Source of the DNA: Anomaloglossus baeobatrachus
Taxonomy: Eukaryota > Chordata > Amphibia > Anura > Aromobatidae
NCBI RefSeq assembly: GCF_048569485.1
Contig: NC_134357.1
Span: 233,030,735 to 233,094,734 of the forward strand
Direction of reading: 5' to 3'
DNA length: 64,000 nucleotides
Of this stretch, positions 12,671 through 50,144 are shown piece after piece; the stretch's first letter is position 1; the number at the start of each line of letters is the position of its first letter. The position numbers were made by a program, and so were the translations under genes. The notes under the pieces are model-generated. The model was not told the origin of the DNA and ran no database searches. It worked only from the letters and a program-made list of their open reading frames with translations.

Positions 12671-12891
12671 TGCTAGGGACGCAGGATGCATGCAGACAGC
12701 AACGTGAGCACATAGCCTTACTGTGAAAAGCCACGTTTTTGGTGCTCGAACCGCTCTCGAATTTAACTCGAACTGTCGAGCTTTTAGCAAAAAGCTCGAG
12801 TTCGTCGAACGTCTCGAACACCCCCCAAAATAACTCGAACAAGAAATTGGCGAACCTCGAGCCTCAAACATCGCTCATCTCTACTCTGCAC

Positions 12892-13633
12892 CCCATCTTG
12901 GCAGAAAAAAAAAAGGTTTTCTTCCAGGATATCTCTACTTTGCCGCATTCAGTTTTCCTTCAATTGGAACCAGTCGTCCTGTACCTGCCCCCATAGCATG
13001 ATGCTGCCACCACCACGTTTCACTGTTGGGATTGTATTGTGCAGGTGATGAGCGGTGCCTGGTTTTCTCTACACATACCGAATTATCACCAAAAAGTTCT
13101 ATCTTCATCTCATCAGATCAGAGAATCTTATTTCTCATAGTCTGGGAGTCCTTTATGTGTTTTTTTGCAAGCTTTATGCGGGCTTTTATATATTTTGCAC
13201 TGAGGAGATGCTTCCGTCAGGCCACTCCGCCATAAAGGCCCGACTGCTGGAGGGTTGAAGTGATAGTTGACTTTGTGGAACTTTCTCCCATCTCCCTACT
13301 GCATTTCTGGAACTCAGCCACAGTAATCTTGGGGTTCTTCTTTACTTCTCTCACCAAGGCTCTTCTCCCATGATTGCTCATTTTGGCTGGATGGCCAGGT
13401 CTAGGAAGGGTTCTGGTGGTCCCAAACTTCTTCCATTTAAGGATTATGAAGGTCACTGTGCTAGGAACCTTGAGTAGTGTAGAAATTCTTTTGTAACCTT
13501 GGTCAGATCTGTGCCTTGGCACAATTCTGTCTCTGAGCTCCTTGGGCAATTCATTTGACCTCATGATTCTCATTTGACATGCACTGTGAGCTGTGAGGTC
13601 TGATATAGCCACGTGTGTAACTTTCCAAATCAA
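12892..13633 (-). pseudogene. Tc1 transposase remnant
   Basis: The N-terminal paired helix-turn-helix part is clear: SNELPKELRDRIVPRHRSDQ, then ILKWKKFGTTRTLPRPGHPA, then SNHGRRALVREVKKNP. This open part stops at 13217. Beyond it, at about 12.9-13.2 kb, decayed codons still spell parts of the middle region ([17 protein letters not shown]), with several stops and frame changes. The rest of the DDE catalytic domain is absent. A dead copy of a plain DNA transposon. Confidence 0.85.
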
Positions 13634-13929
13634 GTCCTATCAGTTTAATTAAACAAAGCTGGACTCCAATAAAGGAGTAGAACCATCTCAAGGAGGATCA
13701 CAATGAAATGGACAGCATGTGACTTAAATATGAGTGTATGAGCAAAGGGTCTGAATACTTATGACCATGTGCTATTTCAGTTGTTTTACATTTCTGTTTT
13801 TATTCTGTCAAGATAGGGAACAGAGTGTACACTAATGTGAAAAAATGAACCTTTTTGAATGTACCAGATAGCTAAAATGAAACAAAGAGGGAAAAATTTA
13901 AAGGGGTCTGAATACTTTCCGTACCCATA

Positions 13930-14662
13930 ACCCGTAAGAGCCACAGAAATCAACCAGTGTTTGTTCAATTCTTCTGCCCATTGAAGATTAGGTTTTATGT
14001 CAAACTGTTAATTTTAACATTACCATAATATTGGTATCTTATTTACCAGAATAGTTAAATGGGGGGTTCACCCATATTCATTATTGGCCACAATGATATT
14101 ATGTGGAGAAACAATGTTTCTCTCAAGTACCTTATGTTGCCAATAGTGCCTGTGAGCGGCGCCATTGCAGTTCACTCTGCCCATCACCTGACCCCCAGGC
14201 TGCGTGACCTCGGGGATCCGGTGATGTCACGTCAACTTCCTGCTCACCTGACATCACCGGCCCCAGTCTCCGTGAGTCACTCGGCTGTGGGCGGAGTTTC
14301 CCCGCTCAGCACAGCCCAGCGTCACAGCCCAGCATCTCCCTGCTCACTCCTCCTTCACTGCAGAGCGTGCAAGCAGGGGGGATGCTGGGCTGTGACGACT
14401 TTAATTTATTGCATTTATACACATTACCGGTCCCTTGTCCCGATGGCTATTCTGCAATTTTCCTGCTGAGGGATTGTTCACTAGTTGTCAATAAGGGCAT
14501 GATAACATGGAAAGAGGGCCGACTAGTCTGGGAAGCAACGCACCTGCGACTAGTCACAGGCCTAATTAGCATAGGGACAGTGAGATTTATAAGTCGATAT
14601 TTAAACATTCATATTAATGAATAGCAATATACAGGGCTGGTAAGGGAGGGAATTTAGGCATA
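13930..14662. other. No gene seen
   Basis: Mixed intergenic sequence. About 14.49-14.58 kb contains a stretch (GACTAGTC ... CTAATTAGCATA) resembling 38.95-39.03 kb, so part of it is an interspersed repeat. No coding frame or RNA gene supported. Confidence 0.6.
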
Positions 14663-15800
14663 TGTACCGCCCCGCTCTCGGCAGCCGAGTTGCTCTGGTC
14701 CGGTCCTTCTCTGGGTGGCTCGAGGGTCTCCGGACCTGGGGGTCTCGCAGTCACGTCAAATGAAAAGGGGGAGTGATAGGATGGTGGATGTAGGATGTAT
14801 ATGTACGGGCTGAGCCGTACGGAGTTTGTGACGCCACCCACGGTATGTGGTGATATTGAACACTACCGCTGCAGTTACGGGGCACCCGGGGAAGATGTTG
14901 CGCAGCAAGTTGTTAACTCCTCCGTGGGCAGGGATGGTGGCCCTGGGACCCGTTGGGGGATGGTGGTGCAGGGAGATGGGCGACCGCAGGGTGCTGATGT
15001 ACTCACTATTAGAAAAACGCACGAGTCTCTGGTAAACCAAGATGATGGTGGTCGGTGCCCGCAGCCGGCTGTGTTCGGGTTTCCCCACCCGGCTGGTGGT
15101 CTCTGTCTTTCTCCTGCACCTATTTTGGAATGGTGGACTGCCTGTGCTTGCAACTTCAGGAGTCCGCTCCCAGCTGGTTGTGGCCTAAGGAGCCCTTGCC
15201 CGCAGACGCTGGCCCGTGGGATCACTGAGCCTTGGCGGTGGCCTGTTATTCCCCTCAATGGGCTGTTGCCTTCAATCGGGACTTTGGGTGAGACAGGACT
15301 TCTAGTCCTGGCCGCAATCAGTTAATCAACTAGTTCCAGTCACTTCTGGGCCTAGCTTCAGGGTCTGAGTACCCCCCTGTGTGCTTCAGTTTCCGAGTCG
15401 GTTCCCCGGGTCGATAACAGCGGGCCACTACCCTGTCCCGGTCCACATCGGTTCCACCGAGCCATCTTCCCGGCTCCTGCAGACGGAGACCGCCGTCTGC
15501 CTCCTAGAAAAAAGCACCAGGGCTCCTACCCTGGTACCTGTCCAATATGGGATATTCGCCTCTGCTGGAGCTGGACACAGCTCCAGCCCACACTCCTCTC
15601 CAACTTGAACTCTAAACTTGTCTCACTTTTCCCCGCCCCGGGCTGTCTAAACTCCTCGGTGGGCGTCTTCCAACCGCCTGGTTCCACCCCCTGGTGTGTC
15701 AATCAAGCCCTTAGGGGGTGACTAGGGTTTTAAGGGTTGGCTGCTGTCACCTGTGAGGGAAGGGTGTAATGCGGGGCCCTATTTGTGACTACCTGGCCTG
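14663..15800 (-). mobile_element. Solo LTR related to elements A and B
   Basis: Begins TGTACCGCCCCGC and shares landmarks with LTR A in order: GTGACGCCACCCACGGT about 165 bp in, GTTGCCTTCAATCGGGACTT, CAGACGG.GACCGCCGTCTGC, and CCTCGGTGGGCG ... CCCCCTGGTGTG. No body or partner LTR is nearby. The right edge is unclear; I stop where similarity to LTR A fades. Confidence 0.7.
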
Positions 15801-16367
15801 TGTGAATGCTGCCGGGTTGGAAGGCAGAGGGGACCTGACAGGTTCCCTTTAAACATATATGGTTGAAATCATGCAGCCAGTTACTGATACATGATGCCCA
15901 TGGCACCTTCAGCATGCATCAACTGTCAAGTTCCCGTTAATAAAACATTATCCAAGTAATGGACTACCCCTTTAAGCAAGAAATACAGTGCTCAGATCTA
16001 AGCCATGTTAAGTAGCGCCGCCCAATCCTCCCCTCGTTTTTAGCTATGTTCACACAGGGCATTTTTTTTCTGCAGTAAAAGTGTAGCAAACCCTCATCTC
16101 TTAGCAGAAAATAACAATATCATAAGCTTTGCTGGTACTAGAAAAGCAGCATTTTATTAGCATAGATTTGCATAAAACCAACCAAAAAAAACATGCAAAA
16201 AAATTGTGAACATTGCCTTAAGTGGAAAGTGGTAACACATGGGGTATTTACCACAGGTCGCTGCAGACATTAGCCATTTCCGTGTGGTTGCCTAATATAC
16301 GCCTATATTTTGTGCCCAAAGGTTTAATACTTTTCCTTCAACTAAGTATTACACATGGAGACAGTTA
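15801..16367. other. No gene seen
   Basis: Includes a fragment ending GACAGGTTCCCTTTAAA (about 15833-15853), which is the end of the TTAA-targeted MITE family seen whole at 39248-40193. The rest is featureless. Confidence 0.6.
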
Positions 16368-16854
16368 AAGCTAAGTTCACACTTCCGTTGTTTTGCATCA
16401 GAAACAATCCGTCGCCTTCAGGAATTACGGTATCCTGCAAAATATTTTGCAGGAATCTGTTTTTCCCCATAGGCTTCTATTAGGGACGGATTGTGACTGA
16501 TGGCCCTGTCGTTTACTGACTGACTGTCAGGCGGGAGCAACGCTGCATGTAACGTTTTTTGTGTGCGGTGGATCGTTTTTTTTACTGTGAGCATGCGCTG
16601 TGAACGATCAGCTGATCGGCCGGTGGCCGGCTATTGTGAACGATCAGCTGATCGGCCGGTGGCCGGCTATTGTGAACGAGCAGCTGATTGGTCACAAAAG
16701 CCGGCCGCCGGTAAAACAGTAAAAAAAAACCCACAACGGAACTTTTTTTGCAGTATCAGTCACATCAATTGTGCCACTATCTGCAACGCATCTGTTGCAT
16801 CAGTCACACAACTGATTGTGACTGCTGCAAAACAACGGAAGTGTGAACTTAGCC
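16368..16854. mobile_element. MITE, family Q (CACACTTCCGTTG ends), copy 1
   Basis: Inverted ends AAGCTAAGTTCACACTTCCG and CGGAAGTGTGAACTTAGCC, with TTA at the left and TAA at the right. It has an internal triplicated stretch CTGATCGGCCGGTGGCCGGC (about 16605-16710). No coding capacity. Confidence 0.75.
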
Positions 16855-16992
16855 TAAGACTGCTTTGACACTTCCGTTGTTTTGCATCAGTCACAATCCG
16901 TTTGTGACTGATGTGACTGATGCGTTGCAGATTGTGGTACAACTGATGGGACGGATCCGTTAAAAAAAACGGAGAGATAGAGAGAGAGAGAC

Positions 16993-17270
16993 CCCATCAT
17001 CACCACATATACCGGCACTACCGCCCCCATCATCACCGCACACACACAGGCACTGCCGCCCCCATCATCACCGCACACACACAGGCACTCCCGCACCCAT
17101 CATCACTGCACACACACAGGCACTACCGCACCCATCATCACTGCTCACACACAGGCACTACTGCACCCATCATCACCGCGCACACACACAGGCACTACCG
17201 CCCCCATCATGACAGCACACACACCGGCACTACCGCCCCCATCATGACAGCACACACACCGGCACTACCT
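16993..17270. repeat. Minisatellite, unit about 36 bp
   Basis: About eight imperfect units built around CATCATCACCGCACACACAC then GGCACTACCGCCCC. Confidence 0.85.
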
Positions 17271-17518
17271 GAGTGACGTCACCGCTGACAGCGTAACTCA
17301 CTTCATTTGCTCCATGGAGCTCACAGTGAACGGCGGTGCTCTACGGCCACTCCTGTCAGCTTCCGATGTAGCAGAGCTGAAAGTGTCATGGGACCTCGTG
17401 TAGATTACGTTGGACCTGGAGGGGTATTTGGGGATTAATAAAGTGGTGAAAAGAGGGTGTTTTTTGTCTTTTATTTCAAATAAAGGATTTTTTGGGGTTT
17501 GTGTTTATTTACTTTTTA

Positions 17519-17750
17519 CTGCAAGATATAGACCCACCCACCGGCGGCTGTGATTGGTTGCAGTGAGACAGCTGTCACTCAGTGTGGGGGCGTGTCTGCC
17601 TGCAACCAATCATAGGCGCTGGTGGCCAGGGGAAGCAGTGAATACAAGATGGAATAATGAGCGGCCGGCATTTTCACAACCAGGAGAAGCAGATGGAGCA
17701 GTGTGACAGCTGTGCAGTGCCGCGTCGGTGATCGGTGAGTATGAAGGATG
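17519..17750. repeat. CCAAT-palindrome/splice-donor cassette, copy 2
   Basis: GTGATTGGTTGCAGTGAGAC and CTGCAACCAATCATAGGCGC form the palindrome. Then come AATAATGAGCGGCCGGCATT, GTGATCGGTGAGTATGA and a GA-rich satellite. Confidence 0.8.
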
Positions 17751-17754
17751 GAGA

Positions 17755-18750
17755 GAGAGAAAGAGACTGACAGAGAGAGAGACTGACAGAGAGAGGAAGA
17801 GACCGACAGAGAGAGAGACCGACAGAGACCGACAGAGAGAGACAGACAGAGACCGACAGAGAGAGGAAGAGACCGACGGAGAGAGGAAGAGACCGACAGA
17901 GAGAGAGACCGACAGAGAGAGACCGACAGAGAGAGACCGACAAAGAGACCGACAAAGAGACCGACAGAGTGAGAGACCGACAGAAAGAGAGACCGACAGA
18001 GAGAGAGACCGACAGAGGGAGAGACCGACAGAAACTAATTTCCACTTCTGAGCATGCTGTTGCTATAAACGGATCAGTCGCTGGAATCAGTCATTTCACG
18101 GATTCCGACGGATTCCAGCGCCCATAGGCTTCCATTATAACCATGACGGATGCTGACCGACAGAGAGAGGAAGAGACCGACAGAGAGAGAGACCGACAGA
18201 GAGAGACCGACAGAGACCGACAGAGAGAGGAAGAGACCGACAGAGAGAGGAAGAGACCGACAGAGAGAGGAAGAGACCGACAGAGAGAGAGACCGACAGA
18301 GAAAGACCGACAGAGAGAGAGACCGACAAAGAGGCCGACAGAGTCCGACAGAGAGAGAGACCGACAGAGAGACCGACAGAGAGAGGAAGAGACCGACAGA
18401 GAGACCGACAGAGAAAGACCGACAGAGAGAGAGACCGACAAAGAGGCCGACAGAGAGAGAGACCGACAGAGAGACCGACAGAGAGAGGAAGAGACCGACA
18501 GAGAGACCGACAGAGAAAGACCGACAGAGAGAGAGACCGACAAAGAGGCCGACAGAGTCCGACAGAGAGACCGACAGAGAGACCGACAGAGAGAGAGACC
18601 GACAGAGGAAGAGACCGACAGAAACTAATTTCCACTTCTGAGCATGCTGTTGCTATAAACGGATCAGTCGCTGGAATCAGTCATTTCACGGATTCCGACG
18701 GATTCCAGCGCCCATAGGCTTCCATTATAACCATGACGGATGCTGACGGA
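17755..18750. repeat. GACCGACAGA(GA)n satellite with a 600-bp direct duplication
   Basis: Two blocks of GACCGACAGAGAGAG-type repeats (about 17.76-18.03 and 18.15-18.63 kb) are each followed by the same unique segment of about 120 bp. That segment starts GAAACTAATTTCCACTTCTG at 18031 and again at 18631, exactly 600 bp apart. Long open frames on both strands here are low-complexity artefacts. Confidence 0.9.
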
Positions 18751-18976
18751 ATCCTGCGCACTGCGGTTTTTTTGCCGCTCCAAAAAACGTTACATTCTGC
18801 GTTGCTTCTGCCCGACGGTTAGTCATTTCAGTCGCATAGCGGATGCAACGCAAGGCCATCAGTTACAATCCGTCGTTAATACAAGTCTATGGGGAAAAAA
18901 CTGAAGCTCTGCAGGATTCAGTTGTTTCTCAAAACGACGGATTGTGACTGATGGAGAACAACGGATGTAGTGCAGT

Positions 18977-19239
18977 ATTCTCCCAGCGACACTGACACAG
19001 TGCGCAATTCTGTACTCTTCCCGTACGTTGTAGTATACATATACCCACGTGATCTCACACTGCTGTCCTATTGTCTGTAACACACGTCCCACCCTTCCCC
19101 AGATAATCAATTCTGATTGGTTATTCGTATGACAGACAGCTAAATTGACCAATCCCTGATAAGTGAAGTAGTCTGATTGACAAAGAAGGTATTCTATCTC
19201 AGGGCGGCTAAATCGTAGTAGGGCGTGGTTTGGAATGCT
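18977..19239. other. No gene seen; upstream flank of the putative promoter
   Basis: Unique-looking sequence between the satellite-rich MITE and the putative NDUFS8 promoter. Confidence 0.5.
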
Positions 19240-19365
19240 AATGAGTGTGCCGGAAAAGAGGGGTCAAACCCGCCTTTACATTTCAGTGACAGCAGCCTGG
19301 ACCAATAGCTGCATTCCTAGCGACTTGAGCGGCACAGTTGCAGCAAGGTCAGCGGCCGCTGTCAG
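19240..19365 (+). promoter_or_regulatory. NDUFS8: Putative NDUFS8 promoter and non-coding exon 1
   Basis: Contains an ETS/GABP-type GCCGGAAAAG (19249-19258), a CCAAT box (19302-19306) and a GC-rich stretch. It ends in a strong splice donor, GTCAG|GTGAGT, after 19365. The next acceptor in the right direction is that of the first coding exon (21635). Mammalian NDUFS8 has a non-coding first exon, and ETS factors are usual at genes for respiratory-chain subunits. The transcription start is not visible in the sequence. Assignment is inferred. Confidence 0.5.
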
Positions 19366-19563
19366 GTGAGTATAGCGGGGGAATAGCGTGGAATAGAGGT
19401 GCTGTGAACCATAACAGGCAGTGTGTAGGACCCGGGGAATGTGTAGGCTGCCACTGCTTTACTGAGCTCAGTCTTTTCTCAGCTGTGGTCCTAATTGTGT
19501 CATGACTTGTGGAACGCAAAGACGTTCGCCACTACGCATGCTCCTTCAGTTTGTAACGTACAC

Positions 19564-19575
19564 TGCGCATGCGTG
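19564..19575. promoter_or_regulatory. NRF-1-like site
   Basis: TGCGCATGCGTG is one base from the NRF-1 consensus (YGCGCAYGCGCR). NRF-1 drives many nuclear genes for mitochondrial proteins. It lies about 200 bp downstream of the proposed exon 1 donor. Confidence 0.45.
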
Positions 19576-19960
19576 AGTGGTCTTTCGCTATAAATGTGCA
19601 TGGTTTTCTGCGAGTTAACGTCAGTTATGTTTTGCACGCTGTATTCTGCGGACGGCGGTGGCTCTGTGCTGCCAGACGCTGATGGGCGCTTATTTGGCTT
19701 TCACGTGCCCTTCAGGTTTCTGTGTAGATGTCACCCTATATAATGTGGCTCTGCGGCTATAGGATTCATGAACCCTTATGTGTTGTCACATTATACAGTA
19801 CCCTATGCTGCACCGATGTTCTGTCATGTGGCACCAGTCAGTATGTGGTCAGTATAATGTTTCTATTCGGGATTGGTCAGAATGAGGTTTTCTTGGGACA
19901 TGTGATATCAACTGAAAAATGCTTTTGAGTGCTGATGTTGGTATTAAACCTATAGACTGG

Positions 19961-20320
19961 AGAATGCGGCCGGCTCGGGATTCCGGGCCCGCAGGGCGGG
20001 AGAATGCGGCCGGCTCGGGATTCCGGGCCCGCAGGGCGGGAGAATGCGGCCGGCCTGGGATTCCGGGCCCGCAGGGCGGGAGAATGCGGCCGGCCCGGGA
20101 TTCCGGGCCCGCAGGGCGGGAGAATGCGGCCGGCTCGGGATTCCGGGCCCGCAGGGTGGGAGAATGCGGCCGGCCTGGGATTCCGGGCCCGCAGGGCGGG
20201 AGAATGCGGCCGGCCCGGGATTCCGGGCCCGCAGGGCGGGAGAATGCGGCCGGCCCGGGATTCCGGGCCCGCAGGGCGGGAGAATGCGGCCGGCCCGGGA
20301 TTCCGGGCCCGCAGGGCGGG
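19961..20320. repeat. GC-rich minisatellite, 9 units of 40 bp
   Basis: Nine exact-length 40-bp units, each starting AGAATGCGGCCGG and ending GCAGGGCGGG, with a few single-base variants. It lies in the first intron of NDUFS8. The open frames across it (repeated GPAGREN or RARNP) arise because the unit has no stop codons and should not be called genes. Confidence 0.95.
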
Positions 20321-20628
20321 AGCAGCTGAATCGCCTCTCACCTGATGGCATAGGCAGCGTGATGCACCCAAACATCGTGTCAGCCCAGCTGGCAAGTAAG
20401 GCGAATGGCAGGGCTCGGCACAGCAGTAGGTTACACACACATAATGGTGATTACCTGCCTCCCCAATCCAGTCCTGCAGTGTCAGGATTGGGTACATGGG
20501 AGTCTATATATCAGGTTACCTAGAAAAGGAGTGGGAATACACTTACTGCAAAAAACAGTTACATGTATGAACGTTGTATCTCAATAGTAAACATGTTATT
20601 GTAGACTTTGCGCAAACTGTGTCTATTA

Positions 20629-21557
20629 GGCTAGGTTCACATTTCCGTTGTTTTGCATCGGTCACATGCGTTGCCTGACGCATGTAACTGATGCGTTGTA
20701 CAACGGATGACAAAGCAGAAATCATTGTCGGACTCCGTTGTGTGCGGGGGGCAGAGAGCGAGGGGGGCGGGGCCATGGCGCCGGGGACTGCAGGGCTGGG
20801 GACGTGTGTGTGTGTGTACACATGCGGAGTGCGGGAGGGGCGGAGCCAAGCGGGGAAGTGTCGGCCTCCTTGCACACTGTATCCAGGGTAAATATCGGGT
20901 AACTAAAAGCAAAGCACTTTTTACTTGGTTACCCAATATTTATCTTGGATACCAGCATACACCGCTTAGCGCTGACTCCCTGCACAGGTAACCAGTGTAA
21001 ATATCGGGTGACTAACCAAAGCGCATTGCTTGGTTACCCGATGTGTATCCTGGTTACGGGGGCAGGGAGCCAGAGAGAGCATGCGCAGCAAAATCCTACG
21101 GATTGCGCTGCTCAAAAAACATTACAGGCTGCGTTGCTGATACCTGATCCGTCAAAATACAGATCTGACGCATCCGTTTTGTCCGTTTTTTTGCTGATCC
21201 TATTTTTTAACAAAAATTGGAGCATGCTCAGTTTAAAAAAACTGATCCAGCGGCCGCATCCATTTTTGCCGCTATACGCCGGATCCGCCGTCCATAGGCT
21301 TCCATTGTAAATCGTGCCGGATCAAGCGCGATGCGGTTTTTTGTCAGGGACAAAAAGCATTACAAGAGACGTTCCATCTGGCCACCGCATTAACCAATTA
21401 CGACGCATACGGCAAAAGCCGGATTCAACGCAAGGCCATCAGGCACAATCTGGCGCTAATAAAAGGCAATTAGGATAAAACGGATCCGGCGCCGGATCTG
21501 TATTATGTTTTTTTTCGGATTGTGCCTGATGGAAAAAACTGATGTGTGAAAGTAGCC
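20629..21557. mobile_element. MITE, family Q-like (GGCTAGGTTCACA ends)
   Basis: Ends GGCTAGGTTCACATTTCCGT and GTGTGAAAGTAGCC are flanked by TTA on both sides (20626-20628, 21558-21560). The interior holds alternating GTAAATATCGGGT and GGTTACCCGAT segments (about 20885-21060), a module also found in the MITE at the window's right end. Confidence 0.75.
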
Positions 21558-21639
21558 TTAGCCTCCTATAAACCCTGTTATATTACACCTTCTGCTCCTG
21601 TGCCACTTATATATATTGATTCTTATCTCCGTAGAGAAC

Positions 21640-48263
<26,624 letters not shown>

Positions 48264-48484
48264 GCAGTTTGCTCCCGTCAGATACTCAAAGCTGATTTCT
48301 AGCGGTTTTGTGCATAGGAAATTGTTTTATACATGCGTACATTGCACACATACACACATACACACATGCATACATGCCTGCCGTCACTTTTCCGAACACC
48401 CACTTCAGATCCAGAGAAGCAATGTAGACAACCAGCGGCTTGCCTTTTGCTGCTTGTTGACCACTAGAGAATTGTTTGATATTT

Positions 48485-48490
48485 AATAAA
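48485..48490 (+). terminator. NDUFS8: NDUFS8 polyadenylation signal(s)
   Basis: AATAAA lies 222 bp after the stop codon. Further AATAAA hexamers at 48575-48580 and 48668-48673 could give longer 3' untranslated regions. Confidence 0.7.
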
Positions 48491-48699
48491 TCAGATGATG
48501 AGGCCGTCCTACAATCCAGTTTCTTATTTGCTGCTACCTCCTGATTTTATAAATGGAATAATTTCTTGTATTTCAATAAAACCAAACATGTACCCCTACA
48601 TAGGGAGACTGTTTAGAGTGTGCTGTGGAGCGTTATGTATAATAGTACACATCACTTTCTCTGATAGAATAAATTACATGGTGACATTAACTATTTTAT

Positions 48700-49378
48700 G
48701 ACAAAGCTTAGACTGTGCAGATTAATGTTGGGGGTTATGACATCTCTATGTATGTATGTATGTTCTGGGAGTACAGCTCTGTATGTATCTGGCAATAGCA
48801 CTGCATATCCGTGCTTCTGCTAAATTTAATGTATTTCTTATTAAATTTGATTTTATTTGAATTTCGACTGATATATACTGCGTATTACACCGTTACTGAT
48901 ATGCAACATTTCTGGACTATTAAGAGGCTGCTGTACAAGAAGCTGGGGTATACTGTATGTGGGTGTTACAGTGAAAAAAAATCATGTAATTGTCTGAAGT
49001 TAATAGCTATGTAGCTTCTGTACAGTACAATGTTTTATAGTGGAACACTAAGCAGTCTTCTGCTAGTTCCTAGGCGTTTGTACTGCTTTTGCATTAGGGT
49101 CAAAGCAATAATGTGCATACGCTGCAATTAATGAATACATTAACTCCATTTTTGTTATACATGTAAAAAAAAACATGAGCAACTAACTTAACAAGTGCAG
49201 GCACTCAGTGTATCATGATCATTTACATACATGTTACAATCTGCTTGTGTTCTCATGCTCTTCTCATGCTCTATGAAGTAACCTCGTCCATTCAGCTGAG
49301 ACATGCTAAGTAAGATCACTTAGGTGTGAGGGTATAGCAATTGTGGAAGTATAGTGGGTCACAGCAGTGTAATGCAAG
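48700..49378. other. Downstream flank of NDUFS8; no gene seen
   Basis: AT-rich, no coding frame of note. Confidence 0.6.
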
Positions 49379-49689
49379 TACACTGGAGATCAAAATTAGA
49401 GAACAGCACACAATTTCCTAAATGTTGCTGTCATTGTGTAGTCCTGTGAATATATCCTAACAAGTTTAAAATACTGCTAGTTTACTTATTTCATAAAATG
49501 AATTTATTCCTAAGCACATAATACAAATGTAAATGAGAAATGAAAAAGAACACTGATCAAAATTAGAGAACACTTTCAGATTCTTGCAAGTTATTGGTAT
49601 TAATCTGGCACCTGGTGCTATTTTCCTTAAATATCTGACAAACCCTATGTAACTGGCAGCTTAACTTTCCAGTTTGCACCGACTTTGCA

Positions 49690-50140
49690 AAAATGGTGTG
49701 CCGTTCCAAAGTGACAAACCCTCCAGCAGCAGGTTGTCCAGATGATACTAAAAGAGTAACCTTATCATCCATAGCAAGAGAAGTTGGTTGTTCCAAGTCT
49801 GTGATTTTGAGAATTTCATCTTTACAACATCTCAACTTCATTCAAGTCTCCCCAAGAAGGCTGCTCGCACTCGAAAGACAAATGCAAGAGCGGATATGAT
49901 AATGCGGAGAATCTCCATGAGTAATCGTTTCAACACTGCAGCTGGAATTTCTCGCCAGTTCAGCACTGAACAGGGTAAGGATCTGTCTTGTCATACAGTG
50001 TCACGACATTTAAGAGCATTTTGACTGAAAGCCCACTTTGCAGTGACTAAACCTCTCATTAGCAAAAAGAATCAAAAGGCTAGACTCACTTTGGTGAGGA
50101 ACATGTTTTATCCAGCTCTTCCAGATTGCCCTGATGTGGT
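49690..50140 (+). pseudogene. Tc1 transposase N-terminal remnant
   Basis: The first frame shows MVCRSKVTNPPAAGCPDDTK and IAREVGCSKSVILRI, a paired-like helix-turn-helix. The next part is in another frame: SPKKAARTRKTNARADMIMR, ISRQFSTEQGKDLSCHTVSR and, after a stop, LISKKNQKARL. Frame changes and a stop show it is dead, and the DDE catalytic part is missing where the inserted repeat begins. Confidence 0.8.
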
Positions 50141-50144
50141 GGCA

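Larger units (their letters stand above)
8719..12883. mobile_element. Non-autonomous hAT element inserted in the Tc1
   Basis: Termini TAGAGATGAGCG ... CGCTCATCTCTA fit the hAT TAGNGATG pattern. A perfect 8-bp target duplication CTCTGCAC lies at 8711-8718 and 12884-12891, the hAT hallmark. No transposase is recognisable. The 4.2 kb body carries a Harbinger-like MITE (9573-10098), a long palindrome (10110-11220), a GACA microsatellite, a tRNA-like sequence and the shared CCAAT/splice-donor cassette. It looks like a composite of captured repeats held between hAT ends. Confidence 0.88.
8605..13927 (-). mobile_element. Tc1/mariner element, split by a hAT insertion
   Basis: Long terminal inverted repeats of about 110 bp contain GAAAGTATTCARACCCCTTT at each end, flanked by TA (8603-8604 and 13928-13929). 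A decayed Tc1 transposase lies on the minus strand at about 12.9-13.6 kb. The element is interrupted at 8719-12883 by a hAT with an 8-bp duplication. The distal catalytic part of the transposase is not found between the hAT and the left inverted repeat, so this copy was already internally deleted. Confidence 0.88.
16858..18976. mobile_element. MITE, family Q, copy 2, expanded by satellites
   Basis: Ends match in inverted orientation (CTTCCGTTGTTTTGCATCAG at the left; CTGATGGAGAACAACGGATG at the right). The interior is swollen to about 2.1 kb by a histidine-codon-like CATCAC minisatellite, the shared CCAAT/donor cassette and a GACCGACAGA satellite. The boundaries are by eye. Confidence 0.6.

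Noticed and set aside
17674-18641. Long Ser/Leu- and Thr/Arg/Glu-rich frames
   Set aside because: Low-complexity translations of the GACCGACAGA satellite.
19586-19594. TATA-like CTATAAATG as the NDUFS8 promoter
   Set aside because: No good splice donor follows it before the coding exon, whereas the donor at 19366 is strong; TATA boxes are also unusual for this gene class. Kept only as a minor alternative.
19877-20523. Gly/Pro/Arg-rich frames on both strands
   Set aside because: Produced by the 40-bp GC-rich minisatellite.
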